Of a DNA stretch of 32,522 nucleotides, positions 23,094 through 31,295 are shown piece after piece (position 1 is the first letter of the stretch; the number at the start of each line of letters is the position of its first letter). The notes beneath the pieces are model-generated. The model did no database searches and was not told the origin of the DNA. It worked only from the letters and a program-made list of their open reading frames with translations. The stretch covers positions 187,983-220,504 of the forward strand of contig NZ_QXTJ01000008.1 of NCBI RefSeq assembly GCF_003605735.1, written 5' to 3'. Source of the stretch: Pseudomonas sp. LS-2. GTDB taxonomy: Bacteria > Pseudomonadota > Gammaproteobacteria > Pseudomonadales > Pseudomonadaceae. A program made the position numbers and the translations under genes.

Positions 23094-23513
23094 TCATTTC
23101 GGCAGGGGCGTCAGCACTTCGCCGTTGTCATCAAGCAGGATGAACACCAGCAATTTCGCCGGTTTGCTCGTGCTGGCATTGCGTGATTCATAGTGCTTCG
23201 AGCCCGCGGGTTCGTACCAGGTCTGGCCCGCCTTGTAGGTGACTGCCTTGCCGTCGTTGACCCGCGAAATCACTTCGCCTTCCAGCACATAGGCCATTGC
23301 GCTGCCGCTGTGGCTGTGGGGAATGGAGACCTGTCCCGGTTTGTAGTCGACGGTCAGCACCATGGCCTTCTTGCCCGGCGCGTTGAGCATCGGGTGGTTC
23401 TCCAGCACGGTAATCTTTTCAGGGTCCTCATCGTGAGCCTGGGCGCTGAACGAGAGCGGCAGTGACAATGCCAGCCACGACAGCGTGGCAGCGAGCAGTT
23501 TCATCGGTTTCAT
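23094..23513 (-). CDS. Exported cupin-domain protein
   Basis: A 139-aa protein with a signal peptide (MKPMKLLAATLSWLALSLPL, cut near Ala-Gln-Ala at 24-26) and a single cupin barrel. Motif 1 is 'PGQVSIPHSHSGSAMAYVLEGE' in two parts: PHSHSG with His66 and His68, then YVLEGE (75-80). Motif 2 contains His107 in 'PAGSKHYESRN'. The glutamate usually four or five residues after the second His is replaced by small residues, so the metal site would be His-His-His or altered. Periplasmic location is inferred. AAGGA precedes the ATG. Enzymatic role unknown; single-domain cupins may be dioxygenases, isomerases or binders. Confidence 0.85.
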   Translation of the reverse strand: MKPMKLLAATLSWLALSLPLSFSAQAHDEDPEKITVLENHPMLNAPGKKAMVLTVDYKPGQVSIPHSHSGSAMAYVLEGEVISRVNDGKAVTYKAGQTWYEPAGSKHYESRNASTSKPAKLLVFILLDDNGEVLTPLPK

Positions 23514-23623
23514 GATCGGTCCTTGGTGAACGGGTTGACGGAAGACAAGCTATGCCTGCCTTGGCCTCTGTCACACCGCCAATCCACAGAAAGATCATGG
23601 GGCCAATGTAGTCGGCGAGCGCC

Positions 23624-24955
23624 TCACAGGATGGAAATCGGGTAATCCACGATCAGACGGAACTCATCCTGATCCCCCTCGGCCTGATCGGCATTGCCGC
23701 GATGCCATGCCTGACGGACGCGAAATGACAGGTCCTTCGCCGGCCCGTCCTGAATCACGTATTTGGCTTCCAGGTTGGTTTCGTGGTGCTTGCCGTCCTC
23801 ACCATAGCCGTAGGCCCGATAAGGGCTGTCGACCGCCATTTTGGTGCCATCGATGTCGCGGCCGTTGACGTAGCGCGCCATGAAACTCAGACCGGGAATG
23901 CCGTAGGTGCTCATCGCCAGGTCGTAGCGCGCCTGCCAGGATTTTTCCCCCGGGCCGTTGAAGTCCGAATACTGAATGGAGTTGGCGAGGAATATCGAGT
24001 CGCCCGTAGTGCCCGGGCCGTTGTCGCCGAACGACACGTAGTCGAACGGCTCGTCGCCATGCACTTTCTGGTAGGCGAGGGTGAACGTGTGCCCGGCCAT
24101 GAAGTTATAGGCGGCGGCCAGCGACCACGTGGTGTTGTCGATACTGCCTGCCTTGGCCTGGCCTTCATCGGTGGTGCGATAGAGGTTGAAGTCGAATGTC
24201 AGCGACTGATCGCTGGGCATCGCCAGCACATAGTTGGCATTACCGTAATACTGACGCCAGATGTCTTCGAATTCCGAACCATAGAGTTGAAAGGACAGGC
24301 TGTCGTTGACCGCGTACTTGCCGCCGACGAAGTCGACGCTGTTGGTGGTGACGCCGGCATAGCTGGCGAAGAGTTCGCCGCTGGGGCTGGTATGTTGCGG
24401 ACCGTTACCGGCGGTGAAATGGCCGCCTTCCAGATCCAGTCCGGTGAATTCGCTGCTCTGCAAACTGAAGCCGGTGGCTGTCTGCGGGAACAGGCGCGTA
24501 CCGCCTGCAGCGAATACCGGCGCGGTGGGCTGCAGGGTTCCCCATTTAAGTTCGGTCCTGGAAATGCGGGCCTTGATGGCGCCGCCTGCCGTTGCGAATT
24601 CATCTTCCGGGCTGCCGCTGCTGTCCACAGGAATGTTGCCGGTGCCCGAATGGCCCGCGCCCCCATCCAGTTTCAGACCGTACCAACCGAAGGCGTCCAC
24701 ACCGAAACCGACCGTGCCGGGGGTGAAACCGGAACTGAAGTTGGCCATGAAGGCCTGGGACCAGTCCCGTCGATCCTGAGAACCGCTTTTGCCGTCTCGG
24801 TTGAAGTAGTAGTTGCGCGCCAGCACATCGAGCTTGGCATCGTCGACGAAACCCTTGGCATCGGCCTGATCGCTGACGAAGGATTCTGCTTCTACGGATT
24901 GAACGTATCCTGCCGACACCGCCAACGCGATCAGACTCAGACTCATCATTCTCAT
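23624..24955 (-). CDS. OprD-family outer-membrane porin
   Basis: A 443-aa outer-membrane channel of the OprD/OpdK type, allowing entry of amino acids, small acids or aromatics. The signal peptide begins MRMMSLSLIALAVSAGYVQS. The mature part opens with 'GFVDDAKLDVLARNYYFNRD', the family's standard first strand, then 'DWSQAFMANFSSGFTPGTVG', 'GVDAFGWYGLKLDGG', 'SRTELKWGTLQPTAPVFAAG' and ends in alternating strands with 'KDLSFRVRQAWHRGN' and 'FRLIVDYPISIL'. I moved the start from the far upstream frame opening to the ATG at 24955, which gives the signal peptide and has GAGG ahead. Substrate is not clear from sequence. Confidence 0.93.
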   Translation of the reverse strand: MRMMSLSLIALAVSAGYVQSVEAESFVSDQADAKGFVDDAKLDVLARNYYFNRDGKSGSQDRRDWSQAFMANFSSGFTPGTVGFGVDAFGWYGLKLDGGAGHSGTGNIPVDSSGSPEDEFATAGGAIKARISRTELKWGTLQPTAPVFAAGGTRLFPQTATGFSLQSSEFTGLDLEGGHFTAGNGPQHTSPSGELFASYAGVTTNSVDFVGGKYAVNDSLSFQLYGSEFEDIWRQYYGNANYVLAMPSDQSLTFDFNLYRTTDEGQAKAGSIDNTTWSLAAAYNFMAGHTFTLAYQKVHGDEPFDYVSFGDNGPGTTGDSIFLANSIQYSDFNGPGEKSWQARYDLAMSTYGIPGLSFMARYVNGRDIDGTKMAVDSPYRAYGYGEDGKHHETNLEAKYVIQDGPAKDLSFRVRQAWHRGNADQAEGDQDEFRLIVDYPISIL

Positions 24956-25104
24956 AATGGCATTACCTCTTGGTCTTTGAGGCAGTCCGCTATCGCTTGA
25001 AAGCAATAACCCCGACTTGCCCGCAAGACGCAAAGGATAATCGCTGATTCGTGGTTCGCCACCTTCAGGCCGCAATGAGGCACTCATCAGTTGTTTTTCT
25101 GACG

Positions 25105-25142
25105 ATTGGTTTATTAAACAGCCAATTAAGCGGTCTGCTTAA
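25105..25142. promoter_or_regulatory. Overlapping dyads between the ABM gene and the porin gene
   Basis: Two touching inverted repeats lie upstream of oprD-like gene: ATTGG (25105-25109) with CCAAT (25122-25126), and TTAAGC (25126-25131) with GCTTAA (25137-25142). The segment is AT-rich compared with the flanks. It may be a regulator's site for the porin, but no adjacent regulator gene suggests which. Confidence 0.35.
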
Positions 25143-25192
25143 AGTGGTTTTTCAATGTCGCAGTGGCGACGTCACCTCAACGGGTAGGTGGC

Positions 25193-25507
25193 TCAACGGG
25201 AAGAGGGAAGGTTGCAGCGTTCGATGTCGCTTTCGAACGCCACATGGCGCACCAGGCTGTTGCTCAGCAAACCATTGAGGCCCGCGTTGCTGGGTTGGGC
25301 AAAATGCTCGGACATCGCCTGGCAGGAATCCCAGCGCACATCGATGACCCAGACGTCACTGTCAGCTTCGTCACGGTTCAGGACGCTGGTCACGCAGCCG
25401 GGCAAGGAAGGCAGCGTTCTGACGATGCTCGCCAGATATTCACCCAGCTCATCGGAGCGGCCGTGGGCGGCGTGGATTCGTACAGTGTTACTGGCTTCTT
25501 CGATCAT
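25193..25507 (-). CDS. Antibiotic-biosynthesis-monooxygenase (ABM/YgiN-like) domain protein
   Basis: A 104-aa single-domain protein with the ferredoxin-like ABM fold: strand 'NTVRIHAAHGR', helix 'SDELGEYLASIVRTLPSLPG', strand 'CVTSVLNRDEADSDVWVIDV', then 'RWDSCQAMSEHF' and an end segment. Family members act as small quinone or anthrone monooxygenases, or as heme-type monooxygenases; many have unknown substrates. GGAG precedes the ATG at 25507. It lies upstream of the porin gene on the same strand, 237 bases away, so the two could be in one response group. Confidence 0.8.
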   Translation of the reverse strand: MIEEASNTVRIHAAHGRSDELGEYLASIVRTLPSLPGCVTSVLNRDEADSDVWVIDVRWDSCQAMSEHFAQPSNAGLNGLLSNSLVRHVAFESDIERCNLPSSR

Positions 25508-25670
25508 GCGCAGGGCTCCGTCGCAACGAGAGGTATCTCAACCGTTGCCATATTAGTGGGGACCGTGGCGATTGCCAGTAACCAATCAGATGATTGACCC
25601 GGTGGCCAATTGGGTGCGGGGGGGAGGGGGTAGCGGATGCTGAAAGGGGGCGGTGACGGATTTAGCATTA

Positions 25671-25729
25671 GGCTTGCCCGCAGCAGCGATCTTGAATGAC
25701 GCCACTGCCGGCAAGCCGGGCTGCTACAG
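25671..25729. repeat. REP-like inverted element
   Basis: GGCTTGCCCGCAG (25671-25683) faces CTGCCGGCAAGCC (25705-25717) with one mismatch, followed by GGGCTGCTACAG. It is the same class as the other REP elements in this window but more degraded. It lies just 3' of the Gly/Ser-rich gene. The remaining 25508-25670 has a G-rich run (25618-25650) and nothing else I can name. Confidence 0.6.
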
Positions 25730-25735
25730 AGCGGC

Positions 25736-26059
25736 TTATTTGCTGCCGCTGGATCCACCGGCACTGCCGCTGCCGCTGGTGCCGCCGCCACTGCCGCCCA
25801 TGCCATCGCCGTTAGTCATGCCGCCGCCTGTTCCACTGGCGCCATTGCCGTTGGAACTGCCCATGCCTTTGGTGCCGGGGGTGGAGCTGGTGCCGGCTTT
25901 AGGGGTGCCATCGGTATTCGGGCCCTGGCTGCTGGTCCGTGGTCCTGAGGTGCTGGAGTCGACAGGATCGGTCGGACCGGTGGAGCCTGCGAAGGCGGAA
26001 CCGGTCGCTACAGCGAGAAGGCCGGCAAGGGTCAGGGCAGTCAGTTTTGTCTTGATCAT
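25736..26059 (-). CDS. Gly/Ser-rich exported low-complexity protein
   Basis: A 107-aa protein. Residues 1-24 are a good signal peptide (MIKTKLTALTLAGLLAVATG, cut after Ala-Phe-Ala). The mature 83 residues are almost only Gly, Ser, Thr, Pro, Asn and Asp, with repeats such as GGGMTNGDGMGGSGGG and no Cys. It should be disordered in the periplasm or outside. The ATG at 26059 has AGGGA seven bases upstream; the longer frame upstream of it lacks any support. Small exported proteins of this kind are common in pseudomonads, and their function is not known to me. Confidence 0.7.
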   Translation of the reverse strand: MIKTKLTALTLAGLLAVATGSAFAGSTGPTDPVDSSTSGPRTSSQGPNTDGTPKAGTSSTPGTKGMGSSNGNGASGTGGGMTNGDGMGGSGGGTSGSGSAGGSSGSK

Positions 26060-26150
26060 GATGTGAATCCCTTTACTGTCGTGGATACACATTGGTCCGG
26101 TGGCTGAGGACAGAGGTGCCGTCTTGCCGACAGACGGTCGGTCGGCGTTT

Positions 26151-27056
26151 TCAGAACCGGTACGCCTGTGGCACATGTCGGGCGATGAACGCCTGAGTGT
26201 GTTCGAGGAACGCCGTCTGCAGTTTCGACGCCGGGCCTTGAACCGGCAGCAACATCGAAAAATCCATCTCGATCGCCGGCTCGAACGCCTTGAAGACGAT
26301 ACGCTCGCCACGGTAATTCACCGCGCTCAACGCATCCACCAGTGCCACGCCGAGTCCGTGTTCGACGAACTCGCACATGGGTTGGGACAACTGCGTCTCC
26401 AGGCGCAGCTGCCGCTCAACGCCGTGGGCGGCGAAAATCGTGTCGATCTGGTGCCTGGAGCCGATGGAACGGGGGTAGGAGATGAAGGCTTCGCCACGCA
26501 GGTCTTCCGGCACGATCACCGGTTTGTCGCACAGCCGGTGCCCGGCGGGCAGGGCGCAGAGCATGCGGGTGGCAAGCAGTTTTTCCGAACGCGGGCTGGG
26601 GTAGGTGTTGGGCAGCACGATGATGCCCAGATCGCAGCGTTGCCCCACCACCAGATCGATCACCTCCGACGACGAATGCACGACCAGCGAAATCTGCACG
26701 CCATCGTGTTCGGCCATGAAAGCAGCGATCACCCGCGGCATGAAGATCAGCCCCATGGCTGGCGCACAGGCGATGTGCAATGAGCCGCGCTTGAGGCTGC
26801 GAATGTCCTGCGCTGTGCGGGCGATGCGCTCCACGCCCACCAGCGAACGCTGCACTTCCTGATACAGGGTCATGGCTTCGGCAGTGGGTTGCAGCCGGCC
26901 CTTGATCCGGTCGAACAGGGCGAAGCCGATGTCATCTTCCAGGCTTGAAATCAGACGAGTCGCTGCCGGTTGCGAGATGTGCAGCATTTCGGCGGCGCGG
27001 GTGACCGTCTGGCCGAGGATGACCGCACGGAAGGCTTCGAGTTGGCGCAGGTTCAT
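26151..27056 (-). CDS. LysR-family regulator (OccR/NocR-like)
   Basis: A 301-aa activator-type regulator. The N-terminal helix-turn-helix is 'TVTRAAEMLHISQPAATRLI' (about residues 17-36). The start MNLRQLEAFRAV and the order of the effector domain ('GSLHIACAPAMGLIFMPRVI', 'DLGIIVLP', 'FVEHGLGVALVDALSA') resemble opine-catabolism regulators such as OccR and NocR. The ATG at 27056 is preferred over a TTG six codons upstream. It is divergent from the flavin-oxidase operon across 120 bases, the standard LysR arrangement, so it most likely activates that operon in response to its substrate. Confidence 0.9.
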   Translation of the reverse strand: MNLRQLEAFRAVILGQTVTRAAEMLHISQPAATRLISSLEDDIGFALFDRIKGRLQPTAEAMTLYQEVQRSLVGVERIARTAQDIRSLKRGSLHIACAPAMGLIFMPRVIAAFMAEHDGVQISLVVHSSSEVIDLVVGQRCDLGIIVLPNTYPSPRSEKLLATRMLCALPAGHRLCDKPVIVPEDLRGEAFISYPRSIGSRHQIDTIFAAHGVERQLRLETQLSQPMCEFVEHGLGVALVDALSAVNYRGERIVFKAFEPAIEMDFSMLLPVQGPASKLQTAFLEHTQAFIARHVPQAYRF

Positions 27057-27090
27057 TCCGCAATCCCATAACAAAAAAACATGACCGGCA

Positions 27091-27108
27091 GAAAATAAAG
27101 CATTTTTC
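27091..27108. promoter_or_regulatory. Candidate LysR binding dyad
   Basis: GAAAA-N8-TTTTC in the divergent region between the LysR gene and the oxidase operon. The AT-rich core (AATAAAGCATT) fits a LysR site and a promoter. It does not show an exact T-N11-A box, so this is a weak call. Confidence 0.35.
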
Positions 27109-27176
27109 AGGGATTTGTCAGGCCACTAGCATCGTGAGCATCGAGAGTCCAAGCCGTGAAGGCCAAGAATTCAACC

Positions 27177-28301
27177 ATGCACAAGACAGATGTGATCGTT
27201 ATAGGCGGTGGTCTGGTGGGTATGTCCATTGCTTATGGATTGGCGGTACTGGGACGCAAGGTCACGGTCCTGGATGAAGGCGACGATGCCTTGCGCGCCG
27301 CACGAGGCAACTTCGGTCTGCTGTGGGTGCAGGGCAAGGGCTACAAAAACAGCCCTTATGCCCGTTGGACGCGGCAGTCCGTCGCGCTCTGGCCGGCGTT
27401 CAACGCATTGCTGGAAATGGATACCGGCATCGATCTTCATCTGCGCCAGCCTGGCGGATTTCAGTTGTGCATGAGCGACGATGAACTGGCCGAGGAGACC
27501 CGTCGGCTGGCCTGGCTGCAAGACGCATTCGACGGCGATTACCCGTTCGAAGTGCTGGATCCGGCTCAGCTCAAGTCGCGTATTCCCGGCATCGGTCCAG
27601 AGGTGGTCGGCGCCTGTTATTCGCCGATGGACGGTCACGTCAACCCGCTCAAGCTGCTGCGTGCGCTTTACGCCGGGTGCACGCTGCGCGGGGTGAAGAT
27701 CGTCAACGGTGTCACCGTCGATGCCATCGATCAGAACGCCAACGGGTTCGAGATACGTGCCGCCGAACAGCGTTTGGGTGCAGAGCATCTGGTGTTGGCG
27801 GCAGGGCTGGGCAATCGGCCGCTGGGCGCGATGCTCGGCATGGAGGTGCCAGTGCGGCCCAATCGCGGGCAGATTCTGGTCACGGAGCGCTTGCAGCCAT
27901 TCTTGCATTACCCCACCACTTACGTGCGCCAGACCGACGAAGGCACAGTCCAGTTGGGGGATTCGCTGGAGTCGGTCGGTTTCGATGATCGCACCAGCAG
28001 CGCGGTGATGTCCGAGATCGCCGCCCGCGCGGTCGCCTGTTTTCCGCGACTGGGGCAGGTGCGGATGGTTCGCGCGTGGGGCGCTTTGCGCGTGCTCAGT
28101 GCCGACGGCTATCCCATTTATGAAGCTGCCCACGACAGCCCCGGCGCGTTCGTCGTCACCTGCCACAGCGGGGTGACACTCGCGGCTGCCCACGCCTTGC
28201 GTCTTGCACCGTGGATTGCCGGGGAGGCCGACGCGCCCGGCATTCGCCCTTTCAATCTCGCTCGTTTCAAGGGGCAAGCGGAGGTGCGCTATGCCCACTG
28301 A
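27177..28301 (+). CDS. FAD-dependent oxidoreductase, beta subunit (OoxB/HcnC/DAO family)
   Basis: A 374-aa flavoprotein of the D-amino-acid-oxidase fold. The FAD dinucleotide motif is 'VIVIGGGLVGMSIAYGL' (6-22), followed by the acidic 'VTVLDEGDD'. Later blocks are 'GNFGLLWVQGKGYKNSPYAR', 'PGGFQLCMSDDEL', 'GHVNPLKLLRAL', 'RPNRGQILVTERL' and the C-terminal FAD-binding 'VVTCHSGVTLAAAHA'. In opine oxidases, hydroxyproline dehydrogenase and HCN synthase, this subunit carries the substrate oxidation site. I take the ATG at 27177 rather than a GTG seven codons upstream. It overlaps the next gene by 11 bases. Confidence 0.88.
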   Translation: MHKTDVIVIGGGLVGMSIAYGLAVLGRKVTVLDEGDDALRAARGNFGLLWVQGKGYKNSPYARWTRQSVALWPAFNALLEMDTGIDLHLRQPGGFQLCMSDDELAEETRRLAWLQDAFDGDYPFEVLDPAQLKSRIPGIGPEVVGACYSPMDGHVNPLKLLRALYAGCTLRGVKIVNGVTVDAIDQNANGFEIRAAEQRLGAEHLVLAAGLGNRPLGAMLGMEVPVRPNRGQILVTERLQPFLHYPTTYVRQTDEGTVQLGDSLESVGFDDRTSSAVMSEIAARAVACFPRLGQVRMVRAWGALRVLSADGYPIYEAAHDSPGAFVVTCHSGVTLAAAHALRLAPWIAGEADAPGIRPFNLARFKGQAEVRYAH

Positions 28302-28617
28302 AGCGCTGTTTCGTCCGTTGCAGCTTGCGCCCAATCACGTGCGCATCGCCTTCGAAGACCGGCCGCTGACGGTTCCGGCCGGGGTTTCTCTGGCGGCCGC
28401 GCTGCTCGCGAACGATGTGGGTCACACCCGCGAAAGCCCGGTCAACGGCAGGCCCGGAGCGCCGTATTGCATGATGGGCGTGTGCTTCGAATGCCTGGTG
28501 GAAGTCGACGGCCAGGCCAACAGTCAGGCGTGTCTGATTCAGGTTCGGGACGGCATGGTGGTTCGCCGTCAGCGCGGTGCTCGCGATCTGCTGATCGGGG
28601 ACGCCGACGATGACTGA
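28291..28617 (+). CDS. (2Fe-2S) small subunit of the oxidase (HcnA/OoxA-gamma type)
   Basis: A 108-aa ferredoxin-like subunit. Four cysteines, Cys60, Cys65, Cys68 and Cys81, form C-x4-C-x2-C-x12-C ('YCMMGVCFECLVEV ... QAC'), binding a [2Fe-2S] cluster. It relays electrons between the flavin subunits. GGAGGT five bases before the ATG lies inside the previous gene; the start overlaps that gene's stop by 11 bp and its own stop overlaps the next ATG by 8 bp. The three products are therefore made together. Confidence 0.88.
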   Translation: MPTEALFRPLQLAPNHVRIAFEDRPLTVPAGVSLAAALLANDVGHTRESPVNGRPGAPYCMMGVCFECLVEVDGQANSQACLIQVRDGMVVRRQRGARDLLIGDADDD

Positions 28618-30061
28618 CGCCCTGGTTGATCTGATTGTCATCGGCGCAGGTCCTGCGGGGATCAGTGCAGCGCTGGAGGCTTCGGCTTACGGTCTGGACG
28701 TGGTTCTGCTGGACGAGCAGGCCAGTCCCGGCGGGCAGATTTATCGCAATGTCGCGCAAGCCGATGCCCGCAGCCGCGAAGTGCTGGGCGCCGAGTATGT
28801 GGCCGGTCTGGCGCTGGTCGAGGCGTTGTTGTCCAGCGACGTGCGATATCAACCCGATGCAGCGGTCTGGCAAGTCACCGAAGCGCGTTGCGTGCATTTC
28901 CTGCGCCATGGTCAGGCGCATGTGGTGCAGGGACGTCAGCTGTTGATCGCCACGGGCGCGATGGAGCGGCCGATGCCGATTCCGGGCTGGACCCTGCCCG
29001 GCGTGATGACCGCCGGCGCCGGTCAGATCCTGCTGAAGAATGCGGCGATGGTGCCTCAGGGGCCGGTGGTGTTGGCAGGCTGCGGGCCGCTGCTCTATCT
29101 GCTGGCGGTGCAATATCTGCGCGCTGGCATTCGCATCGAAGCCTTGGTCGACACCAGTGCTCGTCGTGAGGTGTTCAAGCATCTGCGTCACGTGGGTAAA
29201 GCACTGGCTGGCTGGCGCGATCTGCTCAAAGGGCTATCGCTGCTGGCGACGCTCAAGCGTGCCGGGGTCAGGCACTTTTACGCCGCCGAACATCTGCGGG
29301 TCGAGGGCGGGCGGCGAGCCGAAGCGCTGTGTTTCGACAGCGAAGGTCAGTCGCACAAGGTCTGGGCCTCATTGATTCTGTTGCATCAGGGCGTGGTGCC
29401 CAACACCCAGATCAGCCAGTCTCTGCGTGCCGAGCATGACTGGAGCGAGGCGCAATTGTGCTGGGCCGCACGGCGTGACAGCTGGGGCGAAACCAGCCTG
29501 CCGGGGATCTTCATCGCGGGCGACGGCGGGTCGGTTGGCGGGGCGAACGTGGCGCGTACCCAAGGCCGGCTGACGGCGCTGCGCATCGCCCAGCGGTTGC
29601 AGAAAATAGACGAGATTCAATTGCACAAGCTCGCCTCGCCCTGGCGTCGGTTGCTTGGCCGGCAGAGCGCCGCACGGCCGCTGCTCGACGCCCTGTATCG
29701 CCCGCCTGCAAAGAACCGCATTCCCGACGACGCCACCATTGTCTGCCGTTGCGAAGAAGTCAGCGCAGGCGCCATTCGCCGTTATGTGGACCTCGGCTGT
29801 CTGGGCCCGAACCAGACCAAGGCTTTCGGTCGCTGCGGAATGGGGCCGTGTCAGGGGCGCCAGTGTGGGCTCACCGTCAGCGAAATCATCGCCGAGCGGC
29901 GTCAGGTGCCTCCGGCGTCGGTGGGCTACTACCGCATTCGTCCGCCCCTCAAACCCATCACCCTGGCGCAACTGGCCAGTGAGCGCGAGCTCGACCTTTT
30001 CGTTCCTCAACCTTTGAAAGGAGCCCGTCATGAGCACCTCGATTCATCGCATCGAAAGTAA
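28610..30061 (+). CDS. FAD/NAD(P)-type oxidoreductase, alpha subunit (OoxA/HcnB family)
   Basis: A 483-aa subunit with the N-terminal FAD motif 'VIGAGPAGISAALEASAYG' (10-28) and 'GGQIYRN'. A second nucleotide site reads 'VLAGCGPLLYLLAVQYLRAG' near 150, preceded by 'ATGAMERPMPIPGWTLPGVM'. A C-terminal BFD-like iron-sulfur domain has Cys379, Cys381 (CRCEE), Cys409, Cys414 and Cys419 ('CGMGPCQGRQC'). It passes electrons onward, in known relatives to the respiratory chain. Its end overlaps the RidA gene by 32 bases, more than usual, but RidA has its own AAGGAG inside. The arrangement beta-gamma-alpha is that of opine or hydroxyproline dehydrogenases. Confidence 0.88.
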   Translation: MTDALVDLIVIGAGPAGISAALEASAYGLDVVLLDEQASPGGQIYRNVAQADARSREVLGAEYVAGLALVEALLSSDVRYQPDAAVWQVTEARCVHFLRHGQAHVVQGRQLLIATGAMERPMPIPGWTLPGVMTAGAGQILLKNAAMVPQGPVVLAGCGPLLYLLAVQYLRAGIRIEALVDTSARREVFKHLRHVGKALAGWRDLLKGLSLLATLKRAGVRHFYAAEHLRVEGGRRAEALCFDSEGQSHKVWASLILLHQGVVPNTQISQSLRAEHDWSEAQLCWAARRDSWGETSLPGIFIAGDGGSVGGANVARTQGRLTALRIAQRLQKIDEIQLHKLASPWRRLLGRQSAARPLLDALYRPPAKNRIPDDATIVCRCEEVSAGAIRRYVDLGCLGPNQTKAFGRCGMGPCQGRQCGLTVSEIIAERRQVPPASVGYYRIRPPLKPITLAQLASERELDLFVPQPLKGARHEHLDSSHRK

Positions 30062-30386
30062 CCCACGCCTGAGCCGCAGCGTGGTGCATAACGGCGTGGC
30101 CTGGCTGGCGGGCATCGTTGCCGCCGACTGCACCCAGGACATTCGCGGCCAGACCCGTCAGGTGCTGGAGCGTGTCGACGAACTGCTCGCCGCCTCGGGC
30201 AGCGACAAGAGTCGCCTGCTCAGCGTGCAGATCTGGATGAAAGACATGACCGCCGATTTCGCCGGCATGAACGAAACCTGGAGCGCCTGGGTCGACGCCG
30301 CGCAAACCCCGGCGCGAGCGACCTGTCAGGTGATGTTCGACGACCCCGAGATCCTCGTCGAGATCATCGTCACTGCCGCCGTCTGA
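30030..30386 (+). CDS. RidA-family imine deaminase
   Basis: A 118-aa RidA/YjgF-fold protein that hydrolyses reactive 2-imino acids to keto acids and ammonia. Family marks are 'VAWLAGIVAAD' (20s), 'QTRQVLERVDELLAASGSDK', 'VQIWMKDM' and the active-site Arg in 'TPARATCQVMF' with the following 'VEI' Glu. It starts at an ATG (30030) with AAGGAG six bases before. The partner oxidase would produce the imine that RidA removes, which supports substrate oxidation at a carbon next to nitrogen. Confidence 0.88.
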   Translation: MSTSIHRIESNPRLSRSVVHNGVAWLAGIVAADCTQDIRGQTRQVLERVDELLAASGSDKSRLLSVQIWMKDMTADFAGMNETWSAWVDAAQTPARATCQVMFDDPEILVEIIVTAAV

Positions 30387-30518
30387 TCAACCGCTGCAAG
30401 GGCAGGGCGCCGCGACTCAAGAGCGCCCACCCGCCGTTCACATTGCTGCTGCCATAACGGGCGACGATCCTCATGCCGAGGGCACGCCCGACTTGAACAA
30501 CACCGTTTGGAGCCATGC

Positions 30519-31295
30519 ATGAACATCAGAAGTATCGTCACCACCCTGGGCCTCGCTTCCTTTTTGGCCCTCAACGCCCACGCCGCCGAGCCCCAACTGA
30601 AACTGGGCATCGAGGCCGCCTACCCACCGTTCGCCTCCAAAACCGCTGATAATAAAATCGTCGGTTTCGACTACGACATCGGTCAGGCGCTGTGCGCCGA
30701 GATGAAAGTGCAGTGCGTGTGGAAGGAAAACGAGTTCGACGGTCTGATTCCGGCGCTCAAGGTGAAGAAGGTCGACGCGATCATCTCGTCGATGTCGATC
30801 ACCCCGGAGCGCATGAAGTCGGTGGACTTCACCGACCGTTACTACCGGATCCCTGCACGTCTGGTGGTGCGCAAGGACAGCGGCATCAGCGAGATTCCAG
30901 GTCAGCTCAAAGGTCTGCGCATCGGCGTACAGCGCGCGACCAACTTCGAGCGCTACGTGACCGATAAATTCGTCCCGGCGGGGGCGACCATCGTCAGCTA
31001 TGGCTCACAGAATGAAGTTTTCCTCGACCTGCTGGGCGGGCGCATCGACGCGACCATGGCCAGTTCCGTGGCCATTGACGAGGGCCTGCTGAAAAAGCCG
31101 GAAGGCAAGGATTACCAGTTCGTCGGCCCGGCGTTCACCGAAGAGCAATACTTCGGCACCGGAATCGGCGTGGCCGTGCGCAAGGGCGATCCGCTGCAGG
31201 CGCGCTTCAATCAGGCCCTGGCGACCATTCGCGCGAACGGCACCTATTACAAGATCGAGAAGAAATACTTCGATTTCGATATTTATGGGGAATAG
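30519..31295 (+). CDS. Polar amino-acid/opine periplasmic binding protein (HisJ/ArgT/OccT family)
   Basis: A 258-aa exported solute-binding protein. Signal peptide MNIRSIVTTLGLASFLALNA is cut after His-Ala-Ala. The mature part reads 'LKLGIEAAYPPFASK', 'IVGFDYDIGQALCAEM', 'NEFDGLIPALKVKKVDAIIS', 'SITPERMKSVDFTDRYY', 'GVQRATNFERYV' and 'IDATMASSVAIDEGLL', typical of cationic amino-acid and opine binders. The ATG at 30519 has GGAG eight bases before it. It lies 132 bases after ridA. No permease or ATPase gene follows; the transporter partners must be shared or encoded elsewhere. The ligand is likely a basic amino acid or a derivative of it. Confidence 0.9.
   Translation: MNIRSIVTTLGLASFLALNAHAAEPQLKLGIEAAYPPFASKTADNKIVGFDYDIGQALCAEMKVQCVWKENEFDGLIPALKVKKVDAIISSMSITPERMKSVDFTDRYYRIPARLVVRKDSGISEIPGQLKGLRIGVQRATNFERYVTDKFVPAGATIVSYGSQNEVFLDLLGGRIDATMASSVAIDEGLLKKPEGKDYQFVGPAFTEEQYFGTGIGVAVRKGDPLQARFNQALATIRANGTYYKIEKKYFDFDIYGE

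Noticed and set aside
23783..25000. Plus-strand open frame of 405 codons
   Set aside because: Antisense of the OprD porin gene; the porin has clear family sequence.
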